Assembly: GCA_028015205.1 (NCBI GenBank)
Contig: CM051513.1
Location: 50,046,341 to 50,110,340 of the forward strand
DNA from: Mytilisepta virgata
Taxonomy: Eukaryota; Mollusca; Bivalvia; Mytilida; Mytilidae
Reading direction: 5' to 3'
Length of the DNA stretch: 64,000 nt
The notes under the pieces are model-generated. The model was not told the DNA's origin. It did not search any database and worked only from the letters and a program-made list of their open reading frames with translations. Position numbers and translations under genes: made by a program. Below are positions 45,961-57,429 of the stretch, one piece after another; position 1 is the stretch's first letter; each line of letters begins with the position of its first letter.

Positions 45961-47427
45961 TTTAGCTCACCTGACCCGAAGGGTCAAGTGAGCTTTTCTC
46001 ATCACTTGGCGTCCGTCGTCGTCCGTTAACTTTTACAAAAATCTCCTCTGAAACTACTAAGCCAAATTGAACCAAACTTGGCCACAAGCATCATTAGGGT
46101 ATCTAGTTTAAAAAATGTGTCCGATTACCCCGCCTGCCAACCAACATGGCCGACATGGCTAAAAATAGCACATAGGGGTAAACTGCAGTTTTTGTCTTAT
46201 ATCTCAAAAACTAAAGCAATTAGAGCAAAACTGACAGGGGGTAAAAATGTTCATCAGGACAAGATCTACCTGACATAAAATTTTCAGACGAATCGGTCAA
46301 CCCTTTGTTGGGTTATTGCCCCTGAATTGTTAATTTTAAGGAAATTTTGCAGTTTTAGGTTATTATCTTGAATATTATTATAGATAAAGACAAATTGTAG
46401 ACAACAAAAATGTTCCAAGTAAGATCTACAAATAAGTCAACATGACCAAAATCATTGATTGACCCCTTATAGGAGTTGTTGCCCTTTAAAGACGGCATCC
46501 AGCGTAAACTTTCCTTTAAATACCTTTTCCTCTCAAACCACTGGCCCAATTGAGATCAAAGTTTGGTGGAATGGTCCGTGGGTGGTCCCCTTCCAAAACT
46601 ATATTCGGCATTCCCGACTTCCAACCGACATGCCTGCTGTTACTAAAAATAGAAAAAAGGGGGATGACTTTTAAAAATCTTCTTATATGAAACTACAAGT
46701 CCAGTTGGAACCAAAGTTTGCAGTAATAGTTCTTAAGAGGTTCTGTTTCAGAAATATGTCCAATGACCTGGACTGTTAACCAAGATGGCCGCCACAGCCG
46801 AACTTAGTTTAACATAGGATCCTATGGGAAAATTCATTGAAAAATCTTCTTGTCTGAAACCACTTGACCAATTGGAACCAGACTTGGCAGCAATGGTCCT
46901 TAGATGGTCCTCTTACAGAGGTGTGTCCGATGACCCGGACTGTCAACCAAGATGGCCGCCACAACCGAACTTAGTTTAACATAGGGCCGTATAGGAAAAT
47001 TCATTGAAAAATCTTCTTGTATGAAACCACTTGACATATTGGAGCCGAACTTGGCGGCATTGGTCCTTAGGAGGTCCTTTCTCAGAAATGTGTCTGATTT
47101 CGTGGACTGTTAACCAAGATGGCTGCCACAGCCGAACTTAGTTTAACATAGGGCCCTATGGGAAAATTCATTGAAAAATCTTCTCGTCTGAAACCGCTTA
47201 GCCAGTTGGAACAAGACTTAGCAGAAATGGTCCTTAGATGGTTCTCCTTTAGAAATGTATCCGTTGACCTGGACTTAACCAAGATGACTGCCACAGCTGA
47301 AATTAGTTCAACATAGAATCCTATAGAAAATAGCCAAATTGACTGCAACACTTAAATTTTTAGGTCTGCTCAAGGTGAAAAGTTAAATCCAGGTGAGCGA
47401 TAAAGGCTCTTGAGAGCCTCTAGTTGT
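45961..47427. mobile_element. Insertion 1 in the transposase gene: 1.47-kb repeat
   Basis: Begins with the hairpin AGCTCACCTGACCCGAAGGG.. (45964-45994) and ends CAGGTGAGCGATAAAGGC followed by a second hairpin AGGCTCTTGAGAGCCT. GCTCACCTG at the start and CAGGTGAGC at the end form short inverted ends. It contains four tandem units of about 160 bp (about 46660-47330), each with CCAAGATGGCCGCCACA or a close variant. It is non-coding. The type is familiar from bivalve sequence, but I cannot name it. Confidence 0.7.
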
Positions 47428-47670
47428 TATAAAGTCTAGTATTCAAAAATTTGTTCTACGTCCTGATTTGGAAGAAGTTTGTGAAAGATGGAGGTTTAGA
47501 GAGCAAAGAGATAACATTTTACAAGACGTATATGATGGCAGAATATGGAATGACTTTAATGGGAATAAGTTTAATTTTTTCTGTAAAAAAGGAAATTATG
47601 GATTAATGTTGAATGTTGACTGGTTCCAACCCTATAAGTATACAAATTATTCTATTGGTGCAATATATTT

Positions 47671-47700
47671 CGAGGGGTTATCGGAAAAAGGTGCTATCTC
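47671..47700. repeat. Left 30-bp terminal inverted repeat
   Basis: Exact complement of 60208-60237; begins CGAGGGGTTATCGG and ends GGTGCTATCTC. Confidence 0.9.
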
Positions 47701-47822
47701 GGTTTTTCAAAAATTTAGAAAAATCATTATTTTGTCTTTGAAGCTAGAATCAAAATTTAATTCCTTTTTCTATTGAAATAAAATTTGGCATGATCTTGAT
47801 ACTATTGTAAAATTTTATTAAT

Positions 47823-49592
47823 TCTCCCAAACGAAGTTTGGAGACTTATTGTTTTTACTCCGTTTCTTCTTATTATTATGTCTCCCAAACAAAGTTTTGG
47901 GAGACATATTGTTTTTGTCCGGTTTCTTCTTCTTCTTCTTCTTCTTCTTTTTCTTTCCTTTTTCTTTCCGTTCAATGTTGTCCGCGACGTTTCTCAAAGA
48001 TGCAATGTCCAATCAATATGAAACTTTGGGAATATGTTAAGGGTGACCTGAAGTTTTGCAAACGACTTTTAAAATTTTCAAAATGGCCGCCGTTTCAAAG
48101 GTCATTATATAGGACATTGCAATAATTTGAATTTAGGGGGTTTCTGATAAGCTCTAGATAGTGGCAATGGGGGTTTGTTTGGGAGACATCTTGTGACTCG
48201 CTGGCGATCACAATCATACCTAGTTATTATTATGTCTCCCAAACAAAGTTTTGGGAGACATATTGTTTTTGTCCGGTTTCTTATTATTATTCTTCTTCTT
48301 CTTCTTTCCTTTTTCTTTCCGTTCAATGTTGTCCGCGACGTTTCTCAAAGATGCAATGTCCAATCAATATGAAACTTTGGGAATATGTTAAGGGTGACCT
48401 GAAGTTTTGCAAACGACTTTTAAAATTTTCAAAATGGCCGCCGTTTCAAAGGTCATTATATAGGACATTGCAATAATTTGAATTTAGGGGGTTTCAGATA
48501 AGCTCTAGATAGTGGCAATGGGGGTTTGTTTGGGAGACATCTTGTGACTCGCTGGCGATCACAATCATACCTAGTTATTATTATGATTATTATTTTTCCG
48601 TCTTTTTTTTCTTCCACTTTCCATTTCAACTTGTCCGACGCAGATCTCGAACACAACTCAACGGAATGAAATGAAACTTACTGGGGTGATAGACCCCAAT
48701 GTCTAGTTGTGCAAACATGTTTAAAAATTTTCAGAATGGCCGCCATTTTCAAGATGGCCGCCGAAAACCTTTGACCTCAATTTTCTCAAAAACTGGCTGG
48801 CAGAATTTCACCAAACTTAGTATAAATGTTCAGTAGCACGAGTGGAAACTTTTTATTAAAGAAAAACGGAAACGATATGTCGGCCATTTTCAAAATGGCC
48901 GCCAATAGTGGAAAAAAGTGAACTTGCTTGGATTTCAACGATTTTTGGTTTATAAAGTAAACATGATATCCCGAGTTGAATGGCGATAACGCAAATGTTC
49001 TACCGGCAACCATTTTCAAAATTGCCACCATTTTCCCGCCAAATTTTTAACTTTCTTCAATTTCAATGCAATTTGGCACAAAGGGTAAACATGATATCCC
49101 GAGTTGAATGGCGTTAAAGAAAATGTTTTACTAGCAGCCATTTTCAAAATGGCCGCCATTTTCCCGCCAAAAAAGTGAAATTGCTTGGATTTCAACGATT
49201 TTAGGTTTATACAGTAAACATGATATCCGGAGTTGAATGGCGATAACGCAAATGTTCTACGGGCTGCCATTTTCAAAATGGCCGACATTTTCCCGCCAAA
49301 ATTTCAACATTCTTCAATTTCAATGCAATTTGGTATAAAGGGTAAACATGATATCCCGAGTTGACTGGAGTTGAAGAAAATGTTTAATGGCCAGCCCTTT
49401 TCAAAATGACCGCCATTTCCCCCACCAAAATTTCAACCTTGTTCCATTTCAATAAAATTATTTCAACCTTGTTCCATTTCAATAAAATTATTTCAACCTT
49501 GTTCAATTTCAATGAAATTTGGTGTAACGGGTTAGCCGGGTCTAGTGGAACCCCTGCTCAATTTTTTTCGTTTGGGAGACTTCATGTGATCT
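47823..49592. repeat. Composite repeat bounded by TCTCCCAAAC / GTTTGGGAGA
   Basis: Two near-identical 354-bp units (about 47879-48232 and 48233-48586) open with GTCTCCCAAACAAAGTTTTG and contain a CTT-triplet run. Then follow about five diverged units of about 120 bp with CATTTTCAAAATGGCCGCC, TTTTCCCGCCAAA and AAACATGATATCC. The right end GTTTGGGAGACTTCATGTG mirrors the opening. It may be a nested non-autonomous element. Confidence 0.7.
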
Positions 49593-49778
49593 TTGATCAT
49601 AAATTTTAATTATAGATTATTTTTTTATATTATTGATATTTACAAATGTCCATAAATGGCAATTTTGTAAGATGGCACCTTTTACTTCTATATGATCACA
49701 AAAGTATTCATATGGTTAAATGTGCCATCTTTAATATATCACCTTTACCATTAATTTTATTCATGATTATTTTTATTC

Positions 49779-50025
49779 CCCCGCCTTTAGGCGACGGGGG
49801 CATTAAATTTTACCCTTGTCCGTACGTCCGTACCTCCAAAACATTTTCGTAAAAGATTTCTCTGCTTCTGTTCAAGATAATGATTTGATATTTGGTCTGA
49901 AGCTTTAGCATGATGAGTTGTACCGTGTCTCCCCTTTTCAAGTCGGTCGCTCATCTACTTCCTGTTTGTCGATATATTGAATTATATATTTGGCGGGGGC
50001 ATCCGTGTCCCATGGACACATTTTC
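49779..50025. repeat. Dispersed repeat with CCCCGCC / GGCGGGG ends
   Basis: Starts CCCCCGCCTTTAGGCGACGG (a hairpin) and ends GGCGGGGGCATCCGTGTCCC. The two GGGGGCAT phrases are shared. It is non-coding. Confidence 0.5.
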
Positions 50026-50590
50026 ACTGGTTTAAATAAGTAAGGGAAAGGGTGATATAAACATTATAGCCCCTTTTACCTCTGCAATTATATAGGTTTA
50101 ATAGAAATGTGTGTGTACCAATCAGATAGTTCGACACTTGTTTCATTACCTTGATACAGGTTTTTTTTGGACAAATCTAGTTATGAGCATTTTTTTTACT
50201 TCATTTGAAGAACTATGAAAGTTTTCATACAGTCGCTTGGAAGTTTTGAGTACTAAAAACTATTGTTAAACCGCGATCTCAATTTCAATTAAATGTACCC
50301 AATCAAACATTTGATTGATACTCCTACCCTCAGTTGTTTGAAGATTGATAAATTATTTTGTTTTGCTTCGATTTGTACGTTTGCTGATTTGTCTTTTCTT
50401 ACATTGGCAATAAGATCAAAAATACATAGTTACTGGTATTGCCTCAGCTCACATTTACTCCAGACCCCCTTATTTTTCTAACGTATCAGAATTATATTCT
50501 TGTTCCAACATAGTTTGTATGTCTGTCATCTTGCTATACATGGATATTCAAGTTTTGTGATGTCTTAGTCACTAATTTTTCATACAATTT

Positions 50591-50625
<35 letters not shown>

Positions 50626-50879
50626 TTACTTTGTTATCCATTCTAATCTATGTTTTGTTATTGATCACAGCCATGCAGTTCATTTGGGAACGTATATATG
50701 TTTGCTCTTTTGAATCCACTGTTTTCCTTTTAAGCGAAGGGATAGAATACAGATTTCAAAAAATTAATTGACAGACTTTATTTTATGTGAAGGATAAATG
50801 TTTCATTAGATTTTAATGTACGTTTTAAATATTTCCTTGCTCAAATTTATACAGAATGGGTGCTACAAAATGTGTTATT

Positions 50880-51788
50880 TACTTCTTGTTTAATATAAGT
50901 TTGGTTTTTTGGTCTTCCAAATGTTTCGGTTTTAATGCTGCTGATGAGAGGTAACTCCTTGAAATGCGTCGTATACAGCATAGTATAAATTTACTATTAT
51001 CTAATATTGGTATCTTTGGATTGTTATTTTGAAACTCCTGGGATGATGCCTCTGCTGGTGGACCCTAGGTCCCCGAGGGTATTCGCTAACCCAGTCGTCA
51101 GACTTGTCTGACATGATTATTCATTGATTTGTTACAGAAATTACCAGCATTTAGCAAAATTCAAAAATAATAGAAATACTAAGGGTTCATTCCTTGTATT
51201 GCACATGGTAGATCTCCTTAGCTGAAATTTGGCTTCCTATTTCGGTTTTTTGGTTGAGTACTTCTTGTTTAATATAAGTTTGTTTTTTTGGTCTTCCAAA
51301 TGTTTCGGTTTTAATGCTGCTGATGAGAGGTAACTCCTTGAAATGCGTCGTATACAGCATAGTATAAATTTACTATTATCTAATATTGGTATCTTTGGAT
51401 TGTTATTTTGAAACTCCTGGGATGATGCCTCTGCTGGTGGACCCTAGGTCCCCGAGGGTATTCGCTAACCCAGTCGTCAGACTTGTCTGACATGATTATT
51501 CATTGATTTGTTACAGAAATTACCAGCATTTAGCAAAATTCAAAAATAATAGAAATACTAAGGGTTCATTCCTTGTATTGCACATAGTAGATCTCCTTAG
51601 CTGAAATTTGGCTTCCTATTTCGGTTTTTTGGTTGAGTACTTCTTGTTTAATATAAGTTTGGTTTTTTGGTCTTCCAAATGTTTCGGTTTTAATGCTGCT
51701 GATGAGAGGTAACTCCTTGAAATGCGTCGTATACAGCATAGTATAAATTTACTATTATCTAATATTGGTATCTTTGGATTGTTATTTT
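50880..51788. repeat. Tandem repeat, 379-bp period, 2.4 copies
   Basis: Copies begin ACTTCTTGTTTAATATAAGT at about 50881, 51260 and 51639. The first two are nearly identical over their full length; the third stops after about 150 bp. The high identity implies recent duplication (or an assembly artefact). Confidence 0.85.
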
Positions 51789-52330
51789 ACATTATTCCAC
51801 ATAATTATCCCCTTTATTTTTAGTGTCATTTTTTATTATCTCTTTTATTTATTTGTCAAGTTTCCATGCAGTCATATTGATGAGTGACCCATGTTCCATT
51901 ATATTATGTTTGGTTTTTTATTTGTAAAATCTACTTTGCAAGTTATAATCATGTTTGTTCAAAACCCAGAATTCATGACATTGAATAATATGGATGCAAC
52001 GTTTCAATTAATTCTGCTCAAACAGGTACTTTTAAACTATCTACATGTACGATGTATGATTTATTACTCAATATTGAAGGCCTCATGATGACTGTAACAA
52101 GAAAATTAATGTTTCATTACTCCTTACAGTTTATGAGTTTGCTTTTTGTCTCAATTACAGTTACTCCTCGTTTCCATAATTTTCAGTCATTTGTTTCATT
52201 TACAGCTACTTATGTCCATTTAATTTTCAGTCAGTTACAAAATCACTTACCATTGCAATGATTACAATGTTATATTTACACTCATTAACACTTCTTTTAA
52301 GTTCATTTTAATTATCAGTGTCACAGTCAC
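51789..52330. other. Non-coding stretch inside the 12.6-kb element
   Basis: AT-rich; nothing supported. Confidence 0.4.
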
Positions 52331-52356
52331 TTTCCTGAATATCCGGCATTGGTAGT

Positions 52357-54037
52357 CTATTTCGGGTTTTTTTTATCGGTTTTCAATGTCTCAAAATAAT
52401 GATGGTGTTGTTCTGGAATCATTCCACTCTTGCACAAGGATAAAAGATCATTTTTCTTTTCTACCGATATTGGCAATTTACTGCAGTATCTGTATGTGAG
52501 ATCATCCTGATCTTTGGCTGGTCTACCTGCTTTTCTTGACTTTGTTTTGATATTAACTTCAATAGAATTCACTTCATCTTAATCGTAATTAAAAAATAGT
52601 GAATCTTGGTTTTCCTTTCCTACTTGTACCCATTTAACTTTCTTATGCCATTGTAATTTTTCTCCTTTTGTTCCAATCTTTATGTTTTTGTAATTATTTT
52701 TTACCAGCAACTTAAAATCCCTAAAATCGGAGTATTTCATTGGAATTACCATGTATGGATTAGTCTTTCTAGCAAAATTAACAACTGTTTCCCATTGTGA
52801 CGGAACATACACCTTTGTTTTTCTTTGCAGTTTCAATGGCAGAGTGGATAGAATCGCTCTCCATTTGGGAATGGCCCGATTCGAATAATTGTTGATTAAG
52901 CCTCTGGATATTTGGTAATTTCAAAGCAGTGTAATGTAAGGCAGCTGCTATGAATCTGTTCCTGTTCTGTCCCCCACATGTGTCACAATACAAAGTCATA
53001 TCTTTCACTGGAGATACACCACCTGGAACTGAGTTAATGTACAGATTCGGATGAATCTCAAGGAGGACGAGGTTCATGCGAAGTTCCTACTTCGCATGAA
53101 CCTCGTCCTCCTTGAGATTCATCCCATAAGAAGCAATGACCGTTCTTGTTGCCCAAATTATAGAACGATAAATTGTAGCATGATAGCTTACATTTGTATT
53201 AAACATCTGAAACTAAACTGCAAGGAACTGAAAGCACCGCTTGCAAATCAAAGTAGCTACATAGTAATTCTTGTCAGTCGTGCGTATCTTATCGTTTGAT
53301 TTTTCGTTACGGGAATCTTCTTTTCTTTTCTGGTGCATTTGGAATTTATTCTCTTGTTCTGGTGTAAGTGTTCCTCCTGCCTTGCTTTGATTGTAAATAT
53401 TGCATACAGAACATTGGTCTTTTGGTTGAAAATCTTCCGGTAGTACATTTGAGATACTGGTTTTCGGACTTCCTTCTTGCATTCTTCCTTGTATAATTCG
53501 TACATTTTTTTTATGTTCAGCTCAGGGGCTAGGTATTGTCTTCTGGTGTCCTTACGGGTATAATGACTTTCTACCACTGGGAAGGAGCGAATGTGTTTAT
53601 GCTTTCGATGTTTTGTTCTTAAGGGCACTTCTTCCACGCATATCACTACCAACATAAATTCCATTTTTCATTTTATTCATCGCAATATTCAAGGTTTTAA
53701 GAAAAAAGGCTTTACAGACACGTTGTCTAATATTGTTGACAGTAAAGTAAAAGGAAAATGCCTTAGATATTTTCTTTTCTGAACAAACCCCTTTAGCGTC
53801 AGCTACTGAAACATTTATGCAGATAAAACTTCTTTGTTTATCGTAGTCACCCAGTTTCCAATATAGATCAAAAATATGGTGTCTGTCTTCCTCTGACCCT
53901 TTTTCGGAACACTTAAATCTAAATTTTTGACAATCTTTTTTCTTGACTGATCTCGCTGCAACAATTTTTCCTGCCTTGCTCACATATTCTTGACCTGTGT
54001 CCCGGCGTTTTTTTCCTTTTATTAGCTTTCCACTCAT
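52357..54037 (-). pseudogene. DDE-like protein with GGQNRN motif, candidate transposase
   Basis: From the ATG at 54037 the order is: basic MSGKLIKGKKRRDTGQEYVS; HHIFDLYWKLGDYDKQRSFI; VCKAFFLKTL; SFPVVESHYTR; KDQCSVCNIYN (CxxC); FDLQAVLSVP (first acidic position); CFLWDESQGGRGSCEVG; CDTCGGQNRNRFIAAALHY (second); GHSQMESDSIHSAIE; and VKWVQVG near the end. The arrangement of Asp in FDLQ, Asp in the GGQNRN block and downstream acidic residues suggests an RNase H-like transposase. I recall the family from insects and molluscs but cannot name its superfamily. Damage includes frameshifts at about 53600, 53480 and 53230, an inverted duplication at 53049-53124, and a stop near 52580. Confidence 0.65.
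53049..53124. repeat. Perfect palindrome, 36-bp arms, 4-base loop
   Basis: The arms 53049-53084 and 53089-53124 are exact complements; the loop is TCCT. On minus the right arm encodes WDESQGGRGSCEV of the DDE-like protein, and the left arm is the inverted copy that destroys the frame just after it. Confidence 0.95.
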
Positions 54038-54049
54038 CAGATTGTAATT

Positions 54050-54866
54050 TTATTTTTCTAAACAAAAGTCGTTTTGTGGTGAAACATACTTTGCTGCTTT
54101 ATGTGGTGTGTGAAATTCGTGATCAACATCATTTGTTTTTCTTGGAGTTTTATCTTTAACATTTGGTCTCCTTTTCAGTGGTGACCTTGAAGAATCTTGA
54201 TCACTCTGTTCTAACTTACAGACAGAATCATAATGTTCAGTTCCCCGTATTGCTAAATGAGCAAGCATTAATGGATTTCCTGTTGCTGTGGAAAGGTCCG
54301 GCTCTATGTCAAAAATAGGCGAAAAAACCCTGCTGGAGTAAATTTTTATTTTTCTGTGCAAAATATTAACCAGACATAAAGGTACGAAATCAGCGTAGTC
54401 TGACTTCCAATGTCCAAGGTCTTCTAGTTGTCTGGCATGCGTCGACATTAAATTTATTTGTTAATCTCAAACTTTATGAATCCCGAATAATGATGAAGGT
54501 TATCCAATAAATGTCTGCTTATTTTTGTCCTAATGTCTTCTACTGTGTATGTTTCATCTGTCTTTGTTTCAGAACAGCATTGATAAAACAATCTCCATCT
54601 GCATATACTAGAACACGCTTACAGCCATTGCTTGCCAAAAGTTTGTCTAATTTGTGAATACGATATTGCTCAGATATCTATCGCCCTTGATGTTGACGCC
54701 TTGACAACTCCATTATCTTTTGTAATGCACTGGGACTCTCGGCAGTTTCTCTTATGAAATTCAGCTTCGTAGGTTTTCTGAATCTTTTACTTTGTTGTTC
54801 TGTTGTAGCTTTGCGTAATTTATCGCTTAAAGCAACTAGTTCATCAATGTTTTTTTCAAGAAAAAT
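54050..54866 (-). pseudogene. OTU-type cysteine protease domain
   Basis: Minus frames read IFLEKNIDELVALSDKLRK, then KRVLVYADGDCFINAVL (OTU Asp-Gly-x-Cys: nucleophile Cys in GDC), EDIRTKISRHLLDNLHHYS, and, after an indel near 54450-54480, MSTHARQLEDLGHWKSDYAD (typical G.W after the central helix), and RGTEHYDSV (catalytic His). A basic tail (LKRRPNVKDKTPRKTND) ends at a TAA near 54050. OTU proteases cleave ubiquitin-type linkages; OTU domains have been reported in several transposon groups. An in-frame stop near 54685 and frameshifts near 54550 and 54460 break it. It may once have been fused to its neighbours. Confidence 0.65.
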
Positions 54867-55889
54867 CGTACACGCAGGTATAAATTTCTTGTACTAGGTA
54901 GAGAAAAGTCTTATTTCGTGAAGAACCACTCTGATTCTGACAAAAAGTATTCTGAAGATGAAATTACAAACATGTTAGATTTTCTCATAGACAACATATT
55001 CGTTGAATTTGGCGGTCTAATTTTTCAACAAACAATCGGCATTCCAATGGGAACCAACTGTGCTCCTCCTCGTCGATCTGTTTCTGTACTCATATGAAGC
55101 GGACTTCATTCAAGGGTTACTACGTGAAAACAAAAAGAAACTAGCTCAATCCTTTAATTTCACTTGTCGTTATATAGATGATGTGTTGTTAAATAACGAC
55201 AAAGTCCAAGACTTTCTACATCTTATCTACCCCAGGGAGCTTGCAATTAAGGATACTACAGATACACCAAAGTCCGCTTCATATTTGGATTTGTTTCTTG
55301 AAATAGACTATGAGGGACGTTTGAAGACAAAACTTTATGACGAACGTGATGACTTCAACTTTCCTATTGTTATTGTTCCCTTCTTGAGTAGCAATATACC
55401 AGCATCGCCTGCATATGGCGTCTACGTTTCTCAGCTTATCCGATTTTCAAGGGCATGCGTGAGTTACCCTGACTTTCGACAAAGAGGATTACTGCTGTCA
55501 CAAAAGCTTCTTAACCAGGGTTTTATCAGGGATAAGTTGATGTCATCACTTAAGAAATTTTACGGTCGTCATCATGAATTGATTGACCATAACAGTGTTC
55601 CAATTTCTAAGATGCTGTTGGACCTGTTCCCACTGTCGCAACCTTTCATGTGCCTCCACCGGATTGACTTTGTTGAACTTCACGACGGGTGCCGTATACG
55701 GAGCAGGAACTGCTTACCCTTCCGGAGCACCTGGGTTCACTCCTGGTTTTTATAGGAGTTCGTGTTGTTCATTGTTTTATAGTTTTCTGTGTTTATTTGT
55801 TGTGGTTGTTTATTTGTCTTCCCGGGTTTGTCTGTCCAATGGATTACGTTTTTTTGATTGCTCCTTTAGGAATATTTGTCCTTTTTGTT
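54867..55889 (+). mobile_element. Penelope-like element copy, 5'-truncated
   Basis: Coding starts within YKFLVLGREKSYFVKNHSDS and runs to the shared 3' end GTCCTTTTTG. It separates the OTU frame from the acidic-protein frame of the host element, which lie on the opposite strand. The exact left boundary is not resolved. Confidence 0.7.
54873..55758 (+). pseudogene. Reverse transcriptase, Penelope-like
   Basis: RT landmarks are FQQTIGIPMGTNCAP (the GxPMG motif seen in Penelope-type RTs), YSYEADFIQGLL and CRYIDDVLLNN (catalytic YIDD), then SASYLDLFLEID and FYGRHHELIDHN. A deletion of about two bases at about 55060 shifts frame between NCAP and LVDLFLYSYE. No GIY-YIG endonuclease is present in this copy. 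Assignment to Penelope-like elements is by motif style only; other non-LTR RTs use YADD and a different motif B. Confidence 0.7.
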
Positions 55890-57417
55890 TTGCATTTCAG
55901 TGTTACGTTCTTACTTGCGACTCTAGATATGTTTCGCTTAATATTTTTTGTTTTCCTTTTCCATTGTTTATCCTTCTCACGGAAAAGTTTCTTTTTAGCA
56001 TGACTGTGTTTTATACTAGTGTTCCCAATAAATGATTCATCATTACTATCTGTATTTGAGTTATTCATCTGAATGTCAATGTCGTCAGAATCGGAACTGT
56101 TTATATCGTCGTTTGTCGGCTGGTAGCTTTCATCTCTGTCTGAATCATCGTAAGGGGATGTCGAGCGGGGTTTCGATGTTTACTTTGCTTTAATAGATGC
56201 TAAAGGCATATCATCATATGTGGATTGTGCTGAGCTTTAAACCCTTGCGTTAATCTTTTTAATGAGTGCTGCCAAAGATAAATGTTCATCCTCTGTGTTG
56301 CAAAGACTTTGAACTTCAGATTGAGGTGCATTATTGACCCTATTGGCAATTTCCCAGTATTGTGTGTTTCTGTCTGGTCCTCCTTTTGTTCGGTGTCAGT
56401 TTGGCCCTCAGTATTTTGTGTTCCTGTCTGGCCCTCATTTTGTTCGGTGTCAGTTTGGCCCTCAGTATTTTGTGTTCCTGTCTGGTCCTCCTTTTGTTCG
56501 GTGTCAGTTTGGCCCTCAGTATTTTGTGTTCCTGTCTGGTCCTCCTTTTGTTCGGTGTCAGTTTGGCCCTCAGTATTTTGTGTTGCTGTCTGGTCCTCCT
56601 TTTGTTCGGTGTCAGTTTGGCCCTCAGTATTTTGTGTTCCTGTCTGGTCCTCCTTTTGTTCGGTGTCAGTTTGGCCCTCAGTATTTTGTGTTCCTGTCTG
56701 GTCCTCCTTTTGTTCGGTGTCAGTTTGGCCCTCAGTATTTTGTGTTCCTGTCTGGCCCTCATTTTGTTCGGTGTCAGTTTGGCCCTCAGTATTTTGTGTT
56801 CCTGTCTGGTCCTCATTTTGTTCGGTGTCAGTTTGGCCCTCAGTATTTTGTGTTTCTGTCTGGTCCTTATTTTGTTCGGTGTCAGTTTGGCCCTCAATAT
56901 TTTGTGTTCCTGTCTGGCCCTCATTTTGTTCGGTGTCAGTTTGGCCATCTACCTCTCTACTCTCAGACCGCCTCGGTGGTCTCGTGGTAGCGTGCTCGCC
57001 CCGAGTGCGGAAGGTCGCGGGTTCGATCCCCGGCCAGGTCAAACCAAAGACATTAAAATTGTATTTGCTGCTTCTCCGCCAAGCACGCGGTATCTAGGAG
57101 TAAGAGCAAAGACTGGTCGGCTCGGAGTCAGTATAATGTGTCCGAGTAGGGTGATATGTCTTCCTGCGGACAGTTACCTGGTTAGCTAGCACATTAAAAA
57201 TCCGACCTAGCGTGTGGGTCTAGTACAAAGCAGGGATCATATTCATTATAATATCAACATGTTCTCGTCCTGATATGAACCTTAACTGGACGTTAAACAA
57301 TAATTCATCCATCATCCATCCATCCTCTCTACTATCACCTGTATTCATTGTTTCTGATTCCAAATCGCAGTCCTCGAAACTTGACCAGTCTGACCATTGA
57401 TCGTTTTCACTGTCCAT
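55890..57417 (-). pseudogene. Acidic protein with eleven 18-residue repeats
   Basis: Starts at the ATG at 57417 (MDSENDQWSDWSSFEDCD). After removal of the SINE it reads SREVDGQTDTEQ and enters 11 units of the type EGQTDTEQKEDQTGTQNT (54 bp each, about 56370-56950). A frameshift near 56340 follows, then an Asp/Ser-rich stretch (YDDSDRDESYQPTNDD) and a basic segment (AKKKLFREKDKQWKRKTKN) to about 55890, where the Penelope-like copy begins. The repeat unit is devoid of hydrophobics, so it is probably disordered. No function is assigned. Other long frames over the repeat arise because 54 is a multiple of three. Confidence 0.6.
56962..57324 (+). mobile_element. tRNA-derived SINE with 9-bp target duplication
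   Basis: The tRNA-like head has an A-box (GTGGTCTCGTGGTAGCG) and a canonical B-box (GGTTCGATCCC) at about 57018-57028. The body ends in ACTGGACGTTAAACAA and an ATCC-repeat tail. CTCTCTACT flanks it at 56953-56961 and 57325-57333. Its removal rejoins the acidic-protein frame. Confidence 0.85.
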
Positions 57418-57429
57418 TTTATGATGTCT

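Noticed and set aside
47818..48656. Short frames rich in Lys or Phe
   Set aside because: They arise from CTT-triplet runs and homopolymers in a duplicated non-coding repeat.
56962..57034. A functional tRNA gene
   Set aside because: A and B boxes are good, but the acceptor stem does not pair well and the unit sits at the head of a SINE with body, tail and target duplication.
56282..57189. Long plus-strand reading frames rich in Phe, Cys, Val and Ser
   Set aside because: They are shadows of the 54-bp repeat, whose length is a multiple of three. The minus-strand frame continues sensibly into flanking coding sequence; these do not.
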